Positions 63,690 through 64,000 of a DNA stretch of 64,000 bases are shown in pieces. The notes under the pieces are model-generated. The model was not told the origin of the DNA. It did not search any database and worked only from the letters and a program-made list of their open reading frames with translations. The DNA lies in NCBI RefSeq assembly GCF_032854445.1, contig NC_088302.1:35342191-35406190 (forward strand), in the 5' to 3' direction. Position 1 is the first letter of the stretch; each line of letters opens with the position of its first letter. Made by a program: the position numbers and the translations under genes. Origin of the DNA: Liolophura sinensis (Eukaryota > Mollusca > Polyplacophora > Chitonida > Chitonidae).

Positions 63690-63835
63690 CTCCCGTGTAG
63701 CTCCTGCTGGATTCCTCTCTGGTCATACGTGGAAAGGTCCGACAGTAAACTACAGAAGATTGTGGGTTTCCAGTGAAATTTTAAGCGGAATATTCTTGAG
63801 CACGACGTAAAATACCAATCAAATAAATAAATTAA
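63690..63835 (+). repeat. (AAAT)-tailed SINE, plus member of second inverted pair
   Basis: Body GGTCATACGTGGAAAGGTCC, GTGGGTTTCCAGTGAAAT and end TTCTTGAGCACGACGTAAAA with CAATCAAATAAATAAAT. The head is missing or diverged. The tail runs straight into the inverted copy at 63836. Confidence 0.8.
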
Positions 63836-64000
63836 TATTTATTTATTTATTTATTTATTTATTTGATTGGTGTTTTACGCCGTACTCAAGAATATTTCAC
63901 TTATACGACGGCGGCCAGCATTATGGTGGGAGGAAATCGGGCACAGCTCGGGAGAAACCCACGACCATCCGCAGGTTGCAAACAGACCTTCCCACATACG
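63836..64000 (-). repeat. (AAAT)-tailed SINE, minus member of second inverted pair, cut by window edge
   Basis: ATTTATTTATTTATTTGATT, then GTGTTTTACGCCGTACTCAA, GGCGGCCAGCATTATGGTGG and CCCACGACCATCCGCAGG. It is among the least diverged copies in the window. Confidence 0.9.

Overview
The window is a gene-rich, AT-rich stretch of a metazoan nuclear genome. It has GT-AG introns of about 0.1-5 kb, tRNA-derived SINEs with (AAAT)n tails and many minisatellites. The genes fit a lophotrochozoan, probably a mollusc: the alpha-amylase is of the animal chloride-dependent type and carries the extra C-terminal domain known from molluscan and other bilaterian amylases. Species assignment is inference.

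Four protein genes, all on the plus strand, were rebuilt by joining exons at splice sites and checking reading-frame phase across each junction. (1) 2594-24018: the 3' ten exons of STIM, the ER calcium sensor that gates Orai channels: end of the SAM domain, transmembrane helix, coiled coils, Orai-activating region and lysine-rich tail. (2) 29153-36135: a seven-exon secreted alpha-amylase with its catalytic and chloride-binding residues but a TAG codon at position 87. (3) 38332-46525: a six-exon, 863-residue protein I do not recognise; its disordered C-terminal half carries a SILK motif and two RVxF-type motifs, the docking signature of protein phosphatase 1 regulators. (4) 52846-63556, continuing past the right edge: a type II (VNX1-like) cation/proton exchanger with two YccF-like repeats in front of the exchanger core. 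Genes 1 and 4 both concern intracellular calcium or cation transport, but nothing shows that the four genes act together.

The most unusual signal is a recurring architecture. At several exon-intron borders the intron holds a tandem array whose unit contains the border itself: exon edge plus splice site. Clear cases are the STIM exon at 14153 (about nine upstream copies of its acceptor and exon start, every one with a stop codon at the same place), amylase exon 3 (donor copied downstream), exchanger exon 3 (donor copied many times downstream) and exchanger exon 11 (acceptor and exon start copied twice upstream). Gene 3 exon 3 (one upstream copy) and exchanger exon 7 are probable further cases. 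All lie on the intron side of the real site and look like tandem duplications seeded at splice junctions, leaving decoy splice sites.

Integrity is mixed. The amylase, gene 3 and exchanger keep phase across every junction (apart from the amylase TAG), while STIM shows two one-base discontinuities, at about 14211 and about 22804. These may be assembly indels or real lesions. Intergenic stretches (24019-29152, 36136-38331, 46526-52845) hold repeats but no further gene I can support.
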